The notes: generated by a model from the letters alone, not told the origin. DNA of 13,786 nt from Lachnospiraceae bacterium (GCA_017615375.1 JAGAAH010000102.1:1-13786), one strand, 5' to 3'. Numbered from the stretch's first letter, positions 1-5,850 are shown. Numbers and translations: made by a program.

Positions 1-296
1 CGAGTATCTGTAAAGATTGCTATGAAGTAAGCAAAGATGTTGCAGATGCATTTAAAGATTCGTTTGGAGAGGATGCATATAGAATACTGCGACCATCGAC
101 GTTTAATCCTGATGATAAGAATAAGTTCATGCTTGATTTATGGGAAGCCTGCAGATTAGCGCTTTTGGAAGCAGGAGTAAAAGAAGAACATATAGAGGTG
201 ACGGATTATTGTACGCGCTGCAATCCTGAGCTTTTCTACTCGCATAGAGTAATGGGTAATGAAAGAGGAAGCATGGCCGCGTTTATATCGTTGTAG
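1..296 (+). CDS. pgeF: PgeF/YlmD-family laccase-domain protein, C-terminal part
   Basis: Partial gene. The frame is open from base 3 and ends at TAG 294-296, giving about 97 C-terminal residues. The segment carries hallmarks of the peptidoglycan-editing factor / multicopper polyphenol oxidase family (PgeF, YlmD, YfiH): an early DCYEVSKDV block, the LWEACRLALLEAGV helix, then VTDYCTRCNPELFYSHR and a final RGSMAAFISL. Characterised members act on purine nucleosides (adenosine phosphorolysis or deamination) through a zinc site; those zinc ligands lie in the part upstream of this window, so they cannot be checked. The next gene starts 12 nt after the stop, so the two are probably co-transcribed. 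The family call is firm; the exact substrate is inferred from relatives. Confidence 0.9.
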   Translation, partial: SICKDCYEVSKDVADAFKDSFGEDAYRILRPSTFNPDDKNKFMLDLWEACRLALLEAGVKEEHIEVTDYCTRCNPELFYSHRVMGNERGSMAAFISL

Positions 297-308
297 GGAG
301 CTGTGTAA

Positions 309-1118
309 ATGAGAGAAAGCGGAAGAATTAATACAGCATTAAGAATTCTTTGGTTATGTTTTGCGTTAGGATGCGCAGCATACAGTGTGATAATATATGC
401 GGTCGGAAGCGGCACGAGTTCATACATAATATGGATTATGGGCACAGTTTTCTTTATTATGCTTTTCTTTTTATCGGGAAAAGGAAGATGGGGAAAAGTG
501 CCGAAGATAGTAAGAATTATATCATATATGGTTATAGGTGTGGGGCTTGTGGTATTTTTAACCGCACAGGTACTTATGTTAAGTCATTTCGCCGATAAGG
601 GTGATAAAAACGCCGACTACATGATTGTACTCGGAGCACAGATGAAAAATAGCGGACCGAGTGTAGCATATAAGTATAGGCTTGATGCTGCTTATGAATA
701 TCTTATTAATAATCCGAATACGATATGCATTGTGTCGGGAATGCAGGGAGTTAACGAACCTATAGCAGAAGGAACCGGCGGAGTTAATTATCTGATTTCC
801 CGTGGAATACCGAAAGAAAGGCTTATAGCCGAAGATAATGCGGAAGATACGGACGATAATATTACCTTCGGATATGAGATAATTAAAGAGCATAACGCTA
901 TATACGGAAGCGGAAAAGATGTATCAGAGATTTCGGTAGTAATAGTTACCAATAATTATCACGTGTTCCGCGGTATAGGGCTTGCAAGAAAGGGTATGCC
1001 ATGTAAGGTGAGCGGTTTGGCCGGTAAAAACGATACATTGTATATACCTAATGCGATGGTAAGAGAGACCCTCGGAATTTTAAAGGATATAACCGAAATA
1101 GGGGTCAGACCCCGTTAA
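309..1118 (+). CDS. YdcF-like (DUF218) protein with three N-terminal membrane segments
   Basis: 269 residues. Three hydrophobic segments (about 11-32, 38-56, 69-91) precede a soluble DUF218 / YdcF-ElyC-SanA domain starting near residue 102. Visible family motifs are DYMIVLGAQ, a YKYRLDAA helix, IVSGMQG, EDNAEDTDDNITF and VVIVTNNYHVFR, the usual core of this fold. Members are linked to envelope polysaccharide or peptidoglycan precursor metabolism and vancomycin sensitivity, but the reaction is not established, so none is assigned. A GGGAG ribosome site (297-301) supports the ATG at 309. The last codons (GVRPR) and the TAA are supplied by a palindromic repeat that occurs again at 2566, so the native C-terminus has probably been replaced. 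Confidence 0.9.
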   Translation: MRESGRINTALRILWLCFALGCAAYSVIIYAVGSGTSSYIIWIMGTVFFIMLFFLSGKGRWGKVPKIVRIISYMVIGVGLVVFLTAQVLMLSHFADKGDKNADYMIVLGAQMKNSGPSVAYKYRLDAAYEYLINNPNTICIVSGMQGVNEPIAEGTGGVNYLISRGIPKERLIAEDNAEDTDDNITFGYEIIKEHNAIYGSGKDVSEISVVIVTNNYHVFRGIGLARKGMPCKVSGLAGKNDTLYIPNAMVRETLGILKDITEIGVRPR

Positions 1119-1132
1119 CAAATTGTAAACGA
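1102..1132 (+). repeat. 31-nt palindromic repeat, copy 1
   Basis: Identical over 31 nt to 2566-2596. It has two parts: a GC-rich palindrome (GGGGTCAGACCCC with the extra G at 1101) followed by a second imperfect palindrome, GTTAACAAATTGTAAAC, in which 14 of 17 positions are self-complementary. It overlaps the 3' end of the YdcF-like gene, provides its stop codon, and ends directly before the GAGAGG ribosome site of the GNAT gene. The form resembles REP-type dispersed palindromes, but no transposase is in the window. Confidence 0.85.
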
Positions 1133-1147
1133 GAGGATGGCGGAATT

Positions 1148-1702
1148 ATGCACGATTACAGAGATTTTAAAGTAGATATCATATCAAAGGACAGAATAGA
1201 GACGGAGCATCTTATCCTTAGAAAAGCTCGGCCGGATGATCTTGATAAGATCTGGAAGAATGTCTGGTCGGATGAGTCAATTGCAAAGTTCATGTTGTGG
1301 ATACCGACTAAGACCCGTGAAGAAGCTGAAGACAGGATGAAAAGGACGATTAATTATCAGAGCATGATACCGGCTTTCTTTACTTGCCTTAAAGAAACTG
1401 ACGAACCGATAGGATTTGCGGGAATAAGAGAGATAGAAGCCGGTGTATATGAAGACTGCGGTGCCTGCTTTATGCCTTTGCATCAAAGAAAAGGATATGG
1501 CAAAGAAATGATTGCAGCGTTAACGAGACTTGCTTTTGATGAATTCAACGCAAAAGAAGTGAGATTCGGCTGCTTTGAAGAGAACATCCCGTCAAAGAGC
1601 CTTATCGAGAGTATGGGATTTAAGTACGTAAATACCGTGCCTGAAGTAAGGGAAAAGGACGGATATAAGTATAATGCACTTAACTATGCACTTAAAAAGT
1701 GA
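1148..1702 (+). CDS. GNAT-family N-acetyltransferase (RimJ/RimL-like)
   Basis: 184 residues, the usual length for a single-domain GNAT enzyme, which transfers acetyl from acetyl-CoA to an amine. The N-terminus IETEHLILRKARPDDLDKIW is the typical opening of the RimJ/RimL-like subgroup. The acetyl-CoA pyrophosphate loop is visible as QRKGYG (residues 113-118), and the C-terminal ENIPSKSLIESMGFKYV matches the NxxSxxLxEKxGF block near the active site. The substrate (a ribosomal protein N-terminus, an antibiotic or a small molecule) cannot be told from sequence. The ribosome site GAGAGG sits right after the palindromic repeat; the next gene follows after 28 nt, consistent with one transcript. Confidence 0.9.
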   Translation: MHDYRDFKVDIISKDRIETEHLILRKARPDDLDKIWKNVWSDESIAKFMLWIPTKTREEAEDRMKRTINYQSMIPAFFTCLKETDEPIGFAGIREIEAGVYEDCGACFMPLHQRKGYGKEMIAALTRLAFDEFNAKEVRFGCFEENIPSKSLIESMGFKYVNTVPEVREKDGYKYNALNYALKK

Positions 1703-1730
1703 TATAAAAGGTAAGTAGAAGGGGAAAGAA

Positions 1731-2564
1731 ATGAAGATCAAATGTGATTATTGCGGCAATACTTATGAAGATACAAAAAGAAATTGCCCGAGTTGCGGAG
1801 CGGCAAATCCGACTCAAAATGATGCAGATAAACGTCCAAAGACTATAGAAGAATTACAGGATTGGTATAAGGCGCATAATCTTCCGCCTTATGAGGTTAC
1901 AAGATTTTTCATCGGTCAGGATATTAAAGAAGCCAAGGCATATGGAATATATAAGGCCGGTAACGGTGATTATATTGTATATAAGAATAAAGCCGACGGT
2001 TCCCGCGCCGTAAGATATGAGGGTGATGATGAAGAATATGCCGTTCATGAAATCTATCAGAAATTGAAAGATGAGATTGTTCATCAGAAGGGGCATAACA
2101 AAGATATTCCGGTAAGCGATAATAAGCCCAGAAAGAAGTACAAGTCCTCAAAGTTCGGTATGGGAAAGTTGATTATTGCAATATTTATAATCGGCACTTT
2201 GATTTCGCTTGGAAAGGATGCCTATAAGAACAGGAATAATGCATATTATCGTTATGATGATACGACTTACTACAGATATCAGAACGAGTGGTTCTATTAT
2301 AATAATGATGATGATGACTGGGATATTATAGGTGAGGCGGCTCTTCCGCCTAAGATGGTCGAGAATTTTGATGACTATTATTATGGAAAAACCTGGGATT
2401 CTGAATTAAATGTGTCGGATTTTGAGGATAGCTCCTGGTATAATTATAATTCTTCTTCAGATTCGTCGTATGATAGCAGTGACTGGGGCGATAGTGATTA
2501 CGATTGGGATTCTGATGACAGTTGGGACAGTGATTGGGACAGCGACTGGGATTCTGATTGGTAA
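1731..2564 (+). CDS. zinc-ribbon membrane protein with Asp/Ser/Trp-repeat tail
   Basis: 277 residues, no named function. An N-terminal zinc ribbon has cysteines 5, 8, 19 and 22 (CxxC...CPSC). Residues about 55-115 form a compact region (FFIGQDIKEAKAYGIYK, then YIVYKNKADGSRAVRY) that I recall from other Lachnospiraceae zinc-ribbon proteins. A basic stretch (132-141) precedes one hydrophobic segment (146-161), so the ribbon is predicted to be cytoplasmic and the rest extracytoplasmic. The C-terminal part is Tyr/Asp-rich and, after Lys220, has no Lys or Arg; it ends in near-perfect DSDW repeats. The ribosome site is GAAGGGGA. A role in the envelope is plausible from topology only. Confidence 0.85.
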   Translation: MKIKCDYCGNTYEDTKRNCPSCGAANPTQNDADKRPKTIEELQDWYKAHNLPPYEVTRFFIGQDIKEAKAYGIYKAGNGDYIVYKNKADGSRAVRYEGDDEEYAVHEIYQKLKDEIVHQKGHNKDIPVSDNKPRKKYKSSKFGMGKLIIAIFIIGTLISLGKDAYKNRNNAYYRYDDTTYYRYQNEWFYYNNDDDDWDIIGEAALPPKMVENFDDYYYGKTWDSELNVSDFEDSSWYNYNSSSDSSYDSSDWGDSDYDWDSDDSWDSDWDSDWDSDW

Positions 2565-2565
2565 A

Positions 2566-2596
2566 GGGTCAGACCCCGTTAACAAATTGTAAACGA
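2566..2596 (+). repeat. 31-nt palindromic repeat, copy 2
   Basis: Second identical copy of the element at 1102-1132. It starts one base after the TAA of the zinc-ribbon gene and runs into the 5' arm of a long hairpin (2596-2638). Copy 1 interrupts a coding end while this copy lies just outside one; both lie at 3' ends of neighbouring genes. Confidence 0.85.
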
Positions 2597-2645
2597 AGCA
2601 TCGGCTCGTGGCCTTAAAAAGGTTACGGGCAGGTGCTTTATTATT
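2596..2645 (+). terminator. long hairpin, probable terminator of the upstream gene run
   Basis: Arms 2596-2613 and 2621-2638 pair at 17 of 18 positions around a 7-nt AT-rich loop (2614-2620). Four of the pairs are G-U on the + strand RNA and would be mismatches on the other strand, so the structure belongs to a + strand transcript. The tail TATTATTG is a weak U-tract, so termination may be partial, or the stem may protect the 3' end. Confidence 0.6.
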
Positions 2646-2679
2646 GTAAGAAATAATAATTAGTAATAAATTATAAATA

Positions 2680-2716
2680 CTATATTGCAATATAGAATAG
2701 TGTGTGATATTATAAT
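2680..2716 (+). promoter_or_regulatory. padR operon promoter with overlapping palindromic operator
   Basis: A perfect 16-bp palindrome, CTATATTGCAATATAG (2680-2695), contains the likely -35 box TTGCAA (2685-2690). A 17-nt spacer leads to TATTAT (2708-2713), overlapping TATAAT at 2711-2716. A symmetric site over the -35 box directly ahead of a PadR gene fits autorepression by the PadR dimer; this is inferred from position and family habit. Confidence 0.65.
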
Positions 2717-2755
2717 GTCATCGATGATGAATACCTTATGTCAGGGAAGGCGTAA

Positions 2756-2774
2756 CGGTATTTACAGAATACCG
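2756..2774 (+). promoter_or_regulatory. hairpin in padR leader, just before the ribosome site
   Basis: CGGTATT (2756-2762) and AATACCG (2768-2774) pair perfectly across a 5-nt loop. The stem ends a few bases before the ribosome site (GGGGGA, 2782-2787) of padR. It could affect translation start or mRNA stability; no ligand-binding fold is recognised. Confidence 0.45.
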
Positions 2775-2792
2775 GCAGGAAGGGGGAATAGT

Positions 2793-3101
2793 ATGAACGC
2801 ACAGTTTAAGAAGGGCGCGATGGAATTATGCGTTCTGGCAGAATTGAGAGATGCGGACAGGTACGGTTATGAACTTACCGAGACAATATCCAAAGAGATG
2901 GATACGGCGACAGGAACTTTGTACCTTGTCCTTAAGAGATTAAAAGATGAAGATTATGTCGAGACATATCTTAAAGAGTCGGATGAAGGCCCGGCGAGAA
3001 AGTATTATCATATGACCGATAAGGGACTACGCTATTTTAATGAATTAAGAGATGAATGGATAAGTTTCGTAAAAGCGGTTAATAACATTATTGATAAGTA
3101 G
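2793..3101 (+). CDS. PadR-family transcriptional regulator
   Basis: 102 residues from the ATG at 2793, chosen because the strong AGGGGGA ribosome site lies just upstream and the protein then starts with the usual PadR N-terminus (MNAQFKKGAMELCVLAEL). An upstream in-frame ATG at 2685 lies inside the promoter palindrome and is unlikely. The winged-helix signature is clear: RYGYELTETI, ATGTLYLVLKRLKDEDYVETY as recognition helix and wing start, and ARKYYHMTDKGLRYF. PadR proteins are dimeric repressors that often control a neighbouring membrane or efflux gene and themselves. It is followed after 28 nt by a HAAS/DUF4097 gene, the common partner of this PadR subgroup in Firmicutes. Confidence 0.92.
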   Translation: MNAQFKKGAMELCVLAELRDADRYGYELTETISKEMDTATGTLYLVLKRLKDEDYVETYLKESDEGPARKYYHMTDKGLRYFNELRDEWISFVKAVNNIIDK

Positions 3102-3129
3102 ATTAAGAAAGCTTTAGGAGGAATATATA

Positions 3130-4230
3130 ATGACGAAGCAGGAATATATCGAAAAATTGGCAAGAGCTCTTGAGAGAAAAGCGCCTGATATGAAGGAAGA
3201 AGTTCTTGAGGACTATGAAACACACTTTACCATGGCTATGGCAGAAGGTAAGAGCGAAGAAGAAATATGCGATGAACTTGGTGATATAGATGAATTCGTG
3301 TCTGAATTTGCATCTACAGAAGGAAAGAAGAAAGAATCAAAGCATTATTCATATCATTATGACGGAGGAAACCTTAGCGGGATGTTTAGTGAACTCGGTA
3401 AGGGAATCGGCGATATGGTTGACGGAATATTAAGTTCTGTCATGCCTTATGTCAAGGAACATAATAATGAGCAGAATTATGACGAATATGAAGAGGACGA
3501 TGCGGATACAGCTTCTTCTTCTGAATCAAATGAATCGTCGTTAATGAGTATTGTAGTAGATGCTGACGTTGCTGATGTTATCGTTCAGGAGTCTGACGAT
3601 GACGAAGTACATGTACGCTATGAGAACAGAGGAAGTCTCAAGCAGCAGTTAAGATACAGATATTTCTTTAGAGAGGAAAATAATACTATATATACAGGAG
3701 TAAGAAGAGCATATACGAAATCCGGATATGTAAGTATTAATCATACACCGCATATTACTTTAACGATTGAAGTGCCTGACGAAATGAATAATATTGAGAT
3801 TCATTCAATGAGCGGAGACATTGAGGTTGAAGAAGTAAATGCAGAAAAGATTAGTATATCTTCCACAAGCGGAGATATTAGTTTCGAAGGTAATGCCAAG
3901 AAGTTGACGTTAAATACTGTAAGTGGTGATATCGAATGTACAACGGATGAAAGATTTGAAGGCGATATGCATACTGTAAGCGGGGATATCAACCTTGAAG
4001 CAAACAGTGCTTTTAACGCAAAAATGGCAACGACAAGCGGCGATATTGAAATTGAACTTAATGATACCGATGGTTATGATCTTAAATTCAATACTGTGAG
4101 TGGCGACGTTGATATTGATTATGTAGGCGAGTGTCATAGCTTTTCAAGAAGCGGCAGAATAGGATATGGTAATAATGGTGCAGTGATTGTTGCCAATACC
4201 GTATCGGGAGATATTAAGGTGACAGGCTAG
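3130..4230 (+). CDS. HAAS (DUF1700)-DUF4097 beta-solenoid protein
   Basis: 366 residues. Residues 1-63 form the helical HAAS/DUF1700 domain (TKQEYIEKLARAL, VLEDYETHF, EEEICDELGD). A linker with a hydrophobic helix (about 85-115) and an acidic, Ser-rich stretch (116-137) follows. The rest is a DUF4097-type beta-solenoid with seven SGDI/V turns beginning near residues 227, 245, 263, 282, 301, 322 and 357. No signal peptide is visible, so it may be cytoplasmic or membrane-associated through the linker. HAAS domains typically pair with PadR regulators and are thought to sense or transmit envelope stress; the specific signal is unknown. The ribosome site is AGGAGG. A terminator follows the stop. 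Confidence 0.88.
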   Translation: MTKQEYIEKLARALERKAPDMKEEVLEDYETHFTMAMAEGKSEEEICDELGDIDEFVSEFASTEGKKKESKHYSYHYDGGNLSGMFSELGKGIGDMVDGILSSVMPYVKEHNNEQNYDEYEEDDADTASSSESNESSLMSIVVDADVADVIVQESDDDEVHVRYENRGSLKQQLRYRYFFREENNTIYTGVRRAYTKSGYVSINHTPHITLTIEVPDEMNNIEIHSMSGDIEVEEVNAEKISISSTSGDISFEGNAKKLTLNTVSGDIECTTDERFEGDMHTVSGDINLEANSAFNAKMATTSGDIEIELNDTDGYDLKFNTVSGDVDIDYVGECHSFSRSGRIGYGNNGAVIVANTVSGDIKVTG

Positions 4231-4246
4231 TTTAGAGGTATAATAA

Positions 4247-4275
4247 TTGCAAAAGCCCCTTGGTTAGTGTATAAT
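4247..4275 (+). promoter_or_regulatory. promoter nested in the HAAS-gene terminator
   Basis: TTGCAA (4247-4252), 17 nt, TATAAT (4270-4275) with TG just before it. The 5' arm of the terminator hairpin is the spacer and the -10 box lies in the loop. A transcript from here would start near 4282 with only the 3' arm, so it would not form the terminator. It points to the gene-free stretch and the hicAB remnant. Confidence 0.55.
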
Positions 4276-4303
4276 TGTTACGCTAATCAAGGGCTTTTTT
4301 ATT
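4251..4303 (+). terminator. terminator of the padR-HAAS operon
   Basis: AAAAGCCCCTTGGTTAG (from 4251) pairs with CTAATCAAGGGCTTTTTT (to 4300), with one bulged C and one G-U pair, and ends in a T6 tract. It is a strong intrinsic terminator 20 nt after the HAAS stop. The large loop holds a promoter -10 box. Confidence 0.85.
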
Positions 4304-4331
4304 AGATTAATTAAGGAGATATATAAGGAAA

Positions 4332-4345
4332 TGGTGTCCGGGCAC
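4332..4345 (+). repeat. REP-like GC palindrome
   Basis: TGGTGTCCGGGCACCA forms a short stem with a CCGG loop. It is followed by CCGTAACATTATTAATCG, which loosely matches the second half of the 31-nt repeats (CCGTTAACAAATTGTAAACG). It may be a diverged relative with a different GC stem; the similarity in the AT-rich half could be chance. Confidence 0.4.
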
Positions 4346-4554
4346 CACCGTAACATTATTAATCGTGTTTTTACAAGTTAGAGAAAGCTGTTTGAAAAAC
4401 AGGTAATATATATGATATATTTAATTCACGCGGTGAATCATATTGCTGCGCGAATTTCTTAATATGCAGATATACTGCATATCTTGGTGGCTATAGTTCA
4501 ATAGCTGTAATCCATTTTTTAAAAGCAATGCTGACGAATACGTATGTTTGCTGT

Positions 4555-4583
4555 TTGACTGCAACTAAATATAGTTGCAGAAT
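4555..4583 (+). promoter_or_regulatory. hicAB promoter and operator palindrome
   Basis: TTGACT (4555-4560), 17 nt, CAGAAT (4578-4583). A 9-bp perfect inverted repeat, CTGCAACTA and TAGTTGCAG around AATA (4559-4580), covers the spacer and both box edges. HicB antitoxins commonly autorepress through such palindromes using their C-terminal ribbon-helix-helix domain. The operator appears intact although the toxin gene is not. Confidence 0.55.
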
Positions 4584-4619
4584 GTGTGCGGTTATGATAT
4601 CATATAAGGAGGATAATGA

Positions 4620-4685
4620 ATGAGTCAAAAAGAAAAACTTGAACTAAGGTTTAAGAGCATTCCAAAGGATTTAGGTAAAGAGTAA
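4620..4685 (+). pseudogene. hicA: hicA toxin remnant (21 codons)
   Basis: A strong AAGGAGG site (4607-4613) precedes ATG 4620, which reads MSQKEKLELRFKSIPKD, the typical N-terminus of HicA mRNA interferase toxins (MSxKEKLxERFxSxPKDFT). The frame stops at TAA 4683-4685 after 21 codons; a full HicA has about 60-90 residues and needs a later catalytic histidine in a dsRNA-binding-like fold, which is absent. No other frame downstream restores it before the hicB start at 4707. The toxin is therefore inactive by deletion, while its promoter, ribosome site and antitoxin remain. Recognition rests on the N-terminal motif only. Confidence 0.65.
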
Positions 4686-4706
4686 ACTAGAACAGGAGGG
4701 TTTGTT

Positions 4707-5051
4707 GTGAAAAATACCATAGAATACAAAGGATACATTGGTAGTGTCGAATTTTCTGAGGCGGATGGAGTGTTTTTTGGAAGCGTACAAGGCATAAGAT
4801 CATTACTGTCTTATGAAGGAACAAACGCTAAAGAACTTGTGGCAGATTTTCATGATGTAATTGATGAGTATTTGAATGACTGTGAAAGAGAAGGGAAAAT
4901 TCCGGAACAGGCATATAAAGGAAGCCTTAATGTCAGGTTTAAAAGAGCTGACACGCATAGACGCGCTGCGATATATGCAATAGCACATAATCAGTCTCTC
5001 AATAGTTTTATTGAAGAAGCTGTAGAAGAAAAGCTAGCAAGAGTTGAATAA
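4707..5051 (+). CDS. hicB: orphan HicB-family antitoxin
   Basis: 114 residues from a GTG start with AGGAGGG (4694-4700) at good spacing. The N-terminal half (IEYKGYIGSVEFSEADGVFFGSVQGI) is the HicB partially degraded RNase-H-like fold that blocks HicA; the C-terminal part from about residue 75 (LNVRFKRADTHRRAAIYAIAHNQSLNSFIEEAVEEKL) is a ribbon-helix-helix DNA-binding domain. HicB normally neutralises HicA and represses the operon. The upstream hicA is cut to 21 codons, so this is an orphan antitoxin or stand-alone regulator, with its palindromic operator at 4559-4580 still present. The frame is intact and shows no decay. Confidence 0.88.
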   Translation: MKNTIEYKGYIGSVEFSEADGVFFGSVQGIRSLLSYEGTNAKELVADFHDVIDEYLNDCEREGKIPEQAYKGSLNVRFKRADTHRRAAIYAIAHNQSLNSFIEEAVEEKLARVE

Positions 5052-5073
5052 TAGGTTTTGTGAGCTGTATAAT
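5044..5073 (+). promoter_or_regulatory. possible promoter at the hicB end
   Basis: TTGAAT (5044-5049), 18 nt, TATAAT (5068-5073). It overlaps the hicB stop and the ATG of the HAD remnant, and could be the promoter of the FMN reductase gene at 5198. Confidence 0.4.
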
Positions 5074-5173
5074 GTTAAAAAATATTTTGTTTGATTTGGA
5101 TCCGAAAGAGTGCCTTATGGTTGGAAATGATGCGGAAGAAGATTTGGCAGCTTTGAAAACCGGAACAGGTTAA
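5072..5173 (+). pseudogene. HAD-superfamily hydrolase remnant (33 codons)
   Basis: ATG 5072 reads MLKNILFDLD, the universal start of HAD phosphatases (motif I, normally DxDGT), then jumps directly to PKECLMVGND and EEDLAALKTG, the motif IV region that normally lies about 150 residues later, and stops at 5171-5173. The body with motifs II and III is missing. This is the pattern of a large in-frame internal deletion, and the product cannot be a working phosphatase. I see no good ribosome site. It could also be read as a chance short frame, but two separate family motifs in order make that unlikely. Confidence 0.65.
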
Positions 5174-5197
5174 TAAGAGTATAAGGGGGAACAGAAA

Positions 5198-5815
5198 ATG
5201 AAGGTATTATTACTTAACGGAAGCCCGAGAGTTAACGGGAACACAATGGTTGCGTTAAATGAGATGGTTAAAGTATTTGCAGAAGAAGGCGTGGAAGCTG
5301 AGATTATCCAGGTGGGAAGCAGAGAGACCCGCGGATGCATTGCTTGTGGCGCTTGCGGTAAGAACGGAAAGTGCGTGTTCGATGATGTTGTTAATGAGAT
5401 TGCGCCTAAGTTTGAAGAAGCAGACGGAATTGTTGTTGCATCACCTGTATATTATGCATCTGCTAATGCTACATTGATAGCATGTCTTGATCGATTATTC
5501 TACAGTACTTCATTTGATAAGAGAATGAAGGTTGGAGCGAGTGTAGCGGTTGCTCGCCGCGGCGGATGCTCTGCTACATTTGATGAATTGAATAAGTACT
5601 TTACAATCTCCGGAATGCCTGTTGCGTCGAGTCAGTACTGGAACAGTGTTCACGGTGGTGCTGCCGGAGAAGCATTACAGGATGCGGAAGGGTTACAGAC
5701 AATGAAAAATCTTGCCAAGAATATGGCTTTCCTTATGAAGAGTATTGCACTTGGTAAGGAAAAGTTCGGCTTGCCGGAGCGTGAGCCTCATCAGTGGACT
5801 AATTTCATAAGATAG
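5198..5815 (+). CDS. flavodoxin-fold NAD(P)H-dependent reductase / iron-sulfur flavoprotein
   Basis: 205 residues. The N-terminus MKVLLLNGSPRVNGNT is the FMN phosphate-binding loop of the NADPH-dependent FMN reductase family, and ADGIVVASPVYYASANA is the second flavin-contact loop. Cysteines 47, 50, 53 and 59 (CIACGACGKNGKC) form the compact cluster motif of iron-sulfur flavoproteins, which may bind a [4Fe-4S] cluster; related proteins lacking a cluster have the same cysteines. The C-terminus (REPHQWTNFIR) is a common end in this subgroup. It probably moves electrons or reduces a quinone, flavin or other small molecule in the cytoplasm; the substrate is unknown. The ribosome site is AAGGGGGA. 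A terminator follows. Confidence 0.9.
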   Translation: MKVLLLNGSPRVNGNTMVALNEMVKVFAEEGVEAEIIQVGSRETRGCIACGACGKNGKCVFDDVVNEIAPKFEEADGIVVASPVYYASANATLIACLDRLFYSTSFDKRMKVGASVAVARRGGCSATFDELNKYFTISGMPVASSQYWNSVHGGAAGEALQDAEGLQTMKNLAKNMAFLMKSIALGKEKFGLPEREPHQWTNFIR

Positions 5816-5821
5816 TTATAT

Positions 5822-5850
5822 TTGAAAAATAATCCCGATTAGTGTAAAAT
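5822..5850 (+). promoter_or_regulatory. ychF promoter nested in the upstream terminator
   Basis: TTGAAA (5822-5827), 17 nt, TAAAAT (5845-5850) with TG before it. As at 4247, the spacer is the 5' arm of the terminator hairpin and the -10 box is in the loop. The predicted start near 5857 leaves only the 3' arm in the ychF mRNA. Confidence 0.6.

Larger units (their letters stand above)
4304..4619. other. gene-free, palindrome-rich stretch
   Basis: No credible gene. A ribosome-site-like AAGGAG is followed by an ATG at 4331 that opens only a 16-codon frame (4331-4381), which runs through a GC-rich palindrome. Perfect inverted repeats follow in quick succession: CTGTTT/AAACAG (4388-4402), ATTCAC/GTGAAT (4424-4438), ATATGCAG/CTGCATAT (4462-4482), GCTAT/ATAGC (4490-4505), ATACGTAT (4538-4545) and CTGCAACTA/TAGTTGCAG (4559-4580). 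The last is over the hic promoter. AGATAT/ATATCT (4468-4484) competes with the third. The stretch may be a decayed gene or element end, or hold a structured RNA. Confidence 0.6.

Noticed and set aside
2457..2690. Minus-strand 77-codon frame opposite the zinc-ribbon gene end
   Set aside because: It is a shadow of the DSDW-coding repeat and runs through the 31-nt repeat and hairpin; no ribosome site or recognisable protein.
2685..2792. Longer padR start at ATG 2685
   Set aside because: It lies inside the operator palindrome and upstream of the -10 box; the ATG at 2793 has the strong ribosome site and the normal family N-terminus.
4484..4515. tRNA-like look of GGTGGCTATAGTTCAATAGC
   Set aside because: It resembles a tRNA 5' half, but no anticodon arm, T arm (GGTTCRANNCC) or matching acceptor strand follows.
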